A program made the translations under genes and the position numbers. From the NCBI GenBank assembly GCA_036346205.1, contig JARFJB010000967.1, forward strand, positions 1,844,501-1,908,500: DNA of 64,000 nucleotides, read 5' to 3'. Shown here in pieces: positions 59,521-64,000 of this stretch; position 1 is the stretch's first letter; the number at the start of each line of letters is the position of its first letter. The notes under the pieces are model-generated. The model saw only the letters and a program-made list of their open reading frames with translations, was not told the DNA's origin and ran no database searches. This DNA comes from Vesta saturnalis (taxonomy: Eukaryota; Arthropoda; Insecta; Coleoptera; Lampyridae).

Positions 59521-59642
59521 GTACCGTTCCATTCCCTCTATTTCCAAATATTCTGTGTTAGAACGAAATAGATGCAAATTACGAGTATGCCCGCCAAATA
59601 AAGCGCTAAGCCGAAATTAGCAATCATTCATTTTACGGACTA

Positions 59643-60600
59643 CACCATCTAAAACCATTAGCTAGTAGCCTTACAATGCAGAAAAACATTATATCAAACT
59701 AACGAAATGGCTCAAACGTCCTTTTGACAAAATGCCATAGAATTGTTTCATTACCAATAATATTGATGTGTAATGTTATAAATTATATAAAATATAAAAG
59801 ACGTTTTGAGGTTATCAATTTACTAGTTGCGAACTACTAGTTACAAACTACTAGTATAGACTTATTAACAGACTTGAAATTTGTAAATTTTGAAGTAATC
59901 TTTTTGTGTGATTATTTCGGCAAAACGTGTTCTTTGGTCTGCAAAATAACCATTATAACGCAATCAAAAAACCTTTTTTTGAATCAGTTGAATGTCATTT
60001 TAATTACAAATCACTATTGAAGGAAAAAATGGTAATGAAAGTGTCTTGTTTGTTAATTGAATTTGAATTTGTAATTAACTGGCATGTTTACAGAAATAAT
60101 AATGTGTTTTAATTGTAATTATCATTTCCTGCTAAATACCTGTTTACTTTTCCAGCTGAAAATAGATTTTGCATTTGTACATGTTTTGGAGAATATTTAT
60201 GTTACATTGTTTACAGGAATATTTTAAATATTAGCTAATCTTGTATTATCTCGCTATAATGGTATAACATAAACACATTAAATAAGAATATTTAAAGTAG
60301 TCGTATAATTAAAAACAAATTTTATAAATGGTAACCTTTTTAATAGATAATGGAAGCTAGTGTTAATTTTATATTATTTTTATACTTATTTATTATTAAT
60401 AACCAAATATTTAACAATTGCTACTGAAAATTTTAAAGCTTATAGAATTTACTTTTAAATATACAGATTTTGGCCAAAACGATGAGTATTTTTAATTAGG
60501 TATGGTTGTAATGCCCTGAAATTTTTTCATTCACATAATATCTTAAAATTTATAGCGGTCATAGTTTTCATAAAAATAAAATTTGTAACATAATGGTACT
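59643..60600. other. No gene recognised
   Basis: AT-rich. ACTAGTTGCGAACTACTAGTTACAAACTACTAG near 59820-59855 is a short direct repeat. Nothing else stands out. Confidence 0.4.
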
Positions 60601-62830
60601 CATCTATTCACTCCCATGAGCCCGGACACTCAATTTAATTACAGGCATATCCATTTACAGATTCCCTTACTTAGTACGCAGAAACCGTATATTGTTTCTT
60701 ATATTTACTTACAAGGAATTATTCTCCATATTATCCCATCTTCGCATACCTCTACATATCCTGATTCTGACATGTCCATTTCTAAAACTGCTTATTTTTC
60801 TTTTGTTAATCGCGGTTACTACTGCATTTATTTACCACTTTTGAGGGCTGCTACGACCAGTCTTACCCCTAACTGTATCCACATATGTCTGCTTCCTCAA
60901 TCTTTTCTCGTTCATTCTTTCGATGTGACCTATCCAACAAGCACGAATCTCTTTCATACACTATTGACTTTCCGCGTCACACCTGTTTATTATTCACACA
61001 TTCCTCACTTTCTCTATTCTCGTTTTACCGAATAAACTTCGAAAAGGTCCTATGTCGAATGCATTTTCGTGTTTTTCTTACATACCCAATTCTCGCTCCC
61101 ACACAGTGCTGACGGGACAAACACGCTATTGTATATTGTTCGTTTCGAAGCACGCTCATACCGTCATTTTAATTATATTTCGTGTACTGCATTTACATAC
61201 CTCTCAATTTCACCATCCATGATATCATCTGCAGTGAATATTTTATCGCAGTACACTCATCATCATGTGACCCTCTCCTTCATAATCACTATTAATCTTG
61301 ACCTCCTTTGTTTTGGTCACGTTACCTTTAGATATATATTCTAATAGATGTCATGAAGTCTACTCAGCATTGTTTGCAGCTTATTCGCATTTTCACTTAG
61401 TAAAACTGTATCATCAAACACTAAAACATGTACATTCACGTCACTGATTATTTAACCATTTACATTAAATACATGCAATCATTGCAATGAATGCGCAGTT
61501 TTATCATGAATACTGCGCTTTCTACCGATTTACTCCACCAACCACTCTTTTTCCTTGTTTAACTCCTCAGTCCGCTTACTCTCACTTCCGTACAACTATT
61601 CATAATATTTTTGCCAGCATTTTCTCAATCGGTACTGATCTCATACTATCTCGTTCATAGTATTCATTACTTCTATTGCACCCTGCTTTGAGCCACATTT
61701 TGTATTTTTTTACCCACTTTCAGAAGTTTCTTCCTTCCCTCAAAGTTCCCGTATGCATCCTTACTGCGTCGTTTGTCTCTTTCTTTCTGAATCTGTACAC
61801 TTCACATAATTGTTTTTTTTCAGTCCCATTTTTGACAGCATCTTTTCTTGCATACTGCGTTTTTTACGAGGCGCTTTTTTCTGCTTACTTACAGTCGCTT
61901 TTCCACATATCTATGCAGCAAAATTAACAGAAATGTCATGCAGTGACTTCCACGCACTCTGATTGCCACAGTCCTTCATTTGTTCATTTCACATCACTTG
62001 ATTCACATTCAAATATATTCTCAGTTACCAGTTTTTACTCTGGACGTTTACACTACGTTCACCTTTTATCTACATACCCACTTTTGTCTTAAGCACACTC
62101 TAGATACATACAAACCAAAAAATCATCCGTTCCACACTCCAATGCATGCATTACTTTTGTACACCATAATCAGGCTTGTAAGTTCTTTATTGTAAACGAT
62201 CATTGTCTTTAGATTTACCTCTCTGCCATATATACGTATGAACACATATTTGAACTATGTATTATTACAAACAGATTTCTTTCTGCACAGGGCGTTAACT
62301 GTTCTCGTTTACTCTTGAGTGTTCAAACTTTCCAAGATCGCATACTGTACGTTCTCTCTGAACTCGTACCCATTCATTCATTTCTCCTAATAAAATTACT
62401 CTTTCACTTGGCTTGCATGCATTCAATACGTTCTCTACATCGTTTCAGAAATTCTCTTCGTAATCGCTCTTCTATTCTATACGACATTATTCGGTAGAGT
62501 GAGGGGGTTGGAGATTCGTGCTGTTTAACACACATTTTCGCCTTTTTACTTACAATCACTCCAGATCCTCTTCCACCATACCGTTTCTACTCCTGACAAT
62601 AGCGCCACACTACTATCATCCTTATCTTTGCGCTTTGTGTCTGATACTCACAGAATCTCAAGATGCGCTTCTTTCATTTCATTCGTAATTTCATACTCTT
62701 TTCCATATACACCTCTAATAGCTCACGTACCAACTCGCCTTTCCATGTTTATGCGGTCGTCATCAACAAGACCTGTTTGTTTTAATCCTGGACCGCCCCT
62801 TGTAACCAGAGAGGTCTGAGGCAGTCATAC
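60600..62830 (-). pseudogene. Heavily decayed RTE-type LINE
   Basis: Minus strand, many frames. An endonuclease start is faintly readable near 62770-62640, with VKE-FY-EK-MNGYEFREN at about 62400 as the LLGDMNGWVG-like region and CRKKSVCNNT near 62280. The RT is represented by DDTVLLSENANKLQTMLSRL (61412-61355), containing the catalytic DD. A C-terminal part follows with FTADDIMDGEIERYVNAV (61240-61190), YNSVFVPSALCGSENWV (61130-61085) and ACWIGHIERMNEREKIEE (about 60945-60890). This order and wording fit RTE-clade elements. Apparent plus-strand frames in the same region are shadows. Confidence 0.7.
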
Positions 62831-63610
62831 CAGCTCCGTAAAGACCTGAAATAGCAGGTAGATTAGTTACTATCCTAGTCCCAGGAAAATGTAGGATTCC
62901 TTATTAACGGTACCGTCTGACTCCCGGTCAGCGTGGTCATGAGTTTACTTGCTATAAACACAGCCACGCCTCCAACTACCACAGACGTGCACAACGTAAT
63001 ATTATTCAAGCTTAGATCTTTATCCAGTGGAGACTACTTGATAGTTGCCCGCACTATGCACCTCTATGCGGCTGACTTCATCATCCGATTCGCTATTATA
63101 TATCTCAGTTTAGGACAAATGGTCTTCTTCAGAAACATTAGAATCACTATCAGAAACACACAATAACAAAGTTTTTCAAGTTAACTATCCGTAAGCACTC
63201 TCTCATTGCACATTTTCAATAATAAATTTCAATTGTTAGGTATTTCTTATTAGAGTACAGCATCAAGTTTGATATTTACTATGAAACTAACACACAGATG
63301 CTCGCTGGATGCATTTATTTTTATAATAAAATTCTTTACCGGTACGCAAAAAACACATGCAATATGCGCAAAATTGTGCAACAACGTGGAAATATTATGC
63401 AAGTTATTTATGTTTACGAAAATAAAACAAAACTAATAAAATACATTCGTCTATGATAATAATCTGCTTCTCGTTCTTCTAATTTGAACCACACAAATCA
63501 CCGGGTCATATAAACCAGTAGAACAGGCACACTCTCCCCTTCACTTTTTTACGTTAGAAACCCCACTTAATTTTGACCCTGTGAATTTCCAATGACGTCC
63601 ACGTAGTGGC
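62831..63610. other. No gene recognised
   Basis: 62831-62940 may be 5' UTR of the RTE element. The rest is AT-rich sequence with no feature. Confidence 0.4.
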
Positions 63611-63611
63611 A

Positions 63612-63843
63612 TATTTTTGACCTTGAAATAGTTGTTTACCTTGAGAAAGTTGTTTACATTGAGAATTGTTTACCTTGAGAAACTGGTTTACCTTGAGATA
63701 GTGGTTTGACCTTGAGAAAGCTTTTTGCCTTGAGAAAGTTATTTACCTTTAGAAACTAGTTTACCTTGAGGTAGTGGTTTACCTTGAGAAAGTTGTTTAC
63801 CTTGAAAAACAAGTTGACCTTGAGAAACTATTTTGCCTTTCAC
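63612..63843. repeat. 18-bp minisatellite, ~12 diverged units
   Basis: The unit TTGTTTACCTTGAGAAAG repeats about a dozen times with 1-4 changes per copy. The period is a multiple of three, but stop codons prevent a long frame. Beyond it (63844-64000) no feature is seen apart from the insect-repeat-like GCGCCATCTAGTAGTG. Confidence 0.9.
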
Positions 63844-64000
63844 CTGGACTTGCGCCGGAAATTTGAATTTTTCTAACAAGGAGCCCTAATGCCAACTTGT
63901 AAGACCTCATGGTCGGCGCTCTCTTGTCGTGGCGCCCTTGTTGCGAAATTTGATGTTGCTTATAGCGCCATCTAGTAGTGTATAGACTAATGAATATTTT

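Larger units (their letters stand above)
54973..59640 (-). mobile_element. Tc1/mariner-superfamily element with ~350-bp TIRs, split by a LINE
   Basis: Left end GTCCGTAAAATGAACGATTAC (54973) and right end (reverse complement) GTCCGTAAAATGAATGATTGC (59640) are flanked by TA at 54971-54972 and 59641-59642. The left repeat runs to ~55320. Its partner occupies 59640-59521 and, beyond the inserted LINE, 57359 down to ~57105. Without the LINE the element is ~2.5 kb. It encodes a decayed DDE transposase at 55636-56929. Confidence 0.9.

Noticed and set aside
60616..61344. Plus-strand frames of 75-139 codons
   Set aside because: Antisense of the decayed RTE LINE, whose minus-strand motifs (DDTVLLSENANK, SENWV, WIGHIERMN) are specific.
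63612..63843. CRISPR-like array
   Set aside because: The 18-bp units are contiguous with no spacers, in a eukaryotic context.

Overview
The window looks like AT-rich euchromatic or pericentromeric DNA from an insect. The evidence is the set of transposon families: Tc1/mariner-type elements with a DUF4817-like N-terminus and CAGGGTG termini, piggyBac, PIF/Harbinger, Penelope-like elements with GIY-YIG endonuclease, Jockey-clade and RTE-clade LINEs, and an env-bearing Ty3/gypsy element. A beetle is plausible from the CAGGGTG-terminated families, but I cannot fix the order or species. I found no convincing host gene. Nearly everything recognisable is mobile DNA, mostly decayed, plus simple repeats.

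Layout. 1-5.5 kb: two DUF4817/mariner elements (the second bounded by TA duplications at 3704-5491) with a truncated piggyBac between them. 5.7-8.7 kb: a diverged ~372-bp tandem repeat and a ~480-bp CA/CG tract almost lacking T. 8.95-15.9 kb: two Penelope copies, a decayed piggyBac, a three-copy repeat with a foldback, and a 369-bp non-autonomous element with an 8-bp target duplication. 16.3-19.2 kb: two Tc1-type elements directly abutting. 19.5-25.3 kb: a Jockey-type LINE on the minus strand, interrupted near its 3' end by a Harbinger element with a TTA duplication and sitting beside a second, scrambled Harbinger copy. 25.6-32.1 kb: a piggyBac scrap, two LINEs in opposite orientations and a Harbinger scrap. 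33.4-39.1 kb: the 3' half of an env-bearing gypsy element, then a second copy of the Jockey-type LINE. 40.5-42.1 kb: a large palindrome with nested transposon termini. 43-50.5 kb: DUF4817 pieces (one nearly intact), a Penelope 3' end, TA microsatellites and a tRNA-derived SINE. 50.5-54.8 kb: a large inverted duplication enclosing another DUF4817 pseudogene. 55-59.6 kb: a 4.67-kb DNA element with long inverted repeats and an unusually spaced DDE transposase, into whose right repeat a complete 2.15-kb LINE encoding only ORF1 has inserted. 60.6-62.8 kb: a decayed RTE-type LINE. 63.6 kb: an 18-bp minisatellite.

The relations between parts are insertion histories, not pathways. Target-site duplications give relative ages: Harbinger is younger than the LINE at 19.9-25.3 kb, and the ORF1-only LINE is younger than the DDE element at 55-59.6 kb. 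The two most noteworthy objects are that ORF1-only LINE (both ends, poly(A) tail and 11-bp duplication preserved, no reverse transcriptase) and its host element, which has a 76-residue spacing between the second Asp and the Glu.
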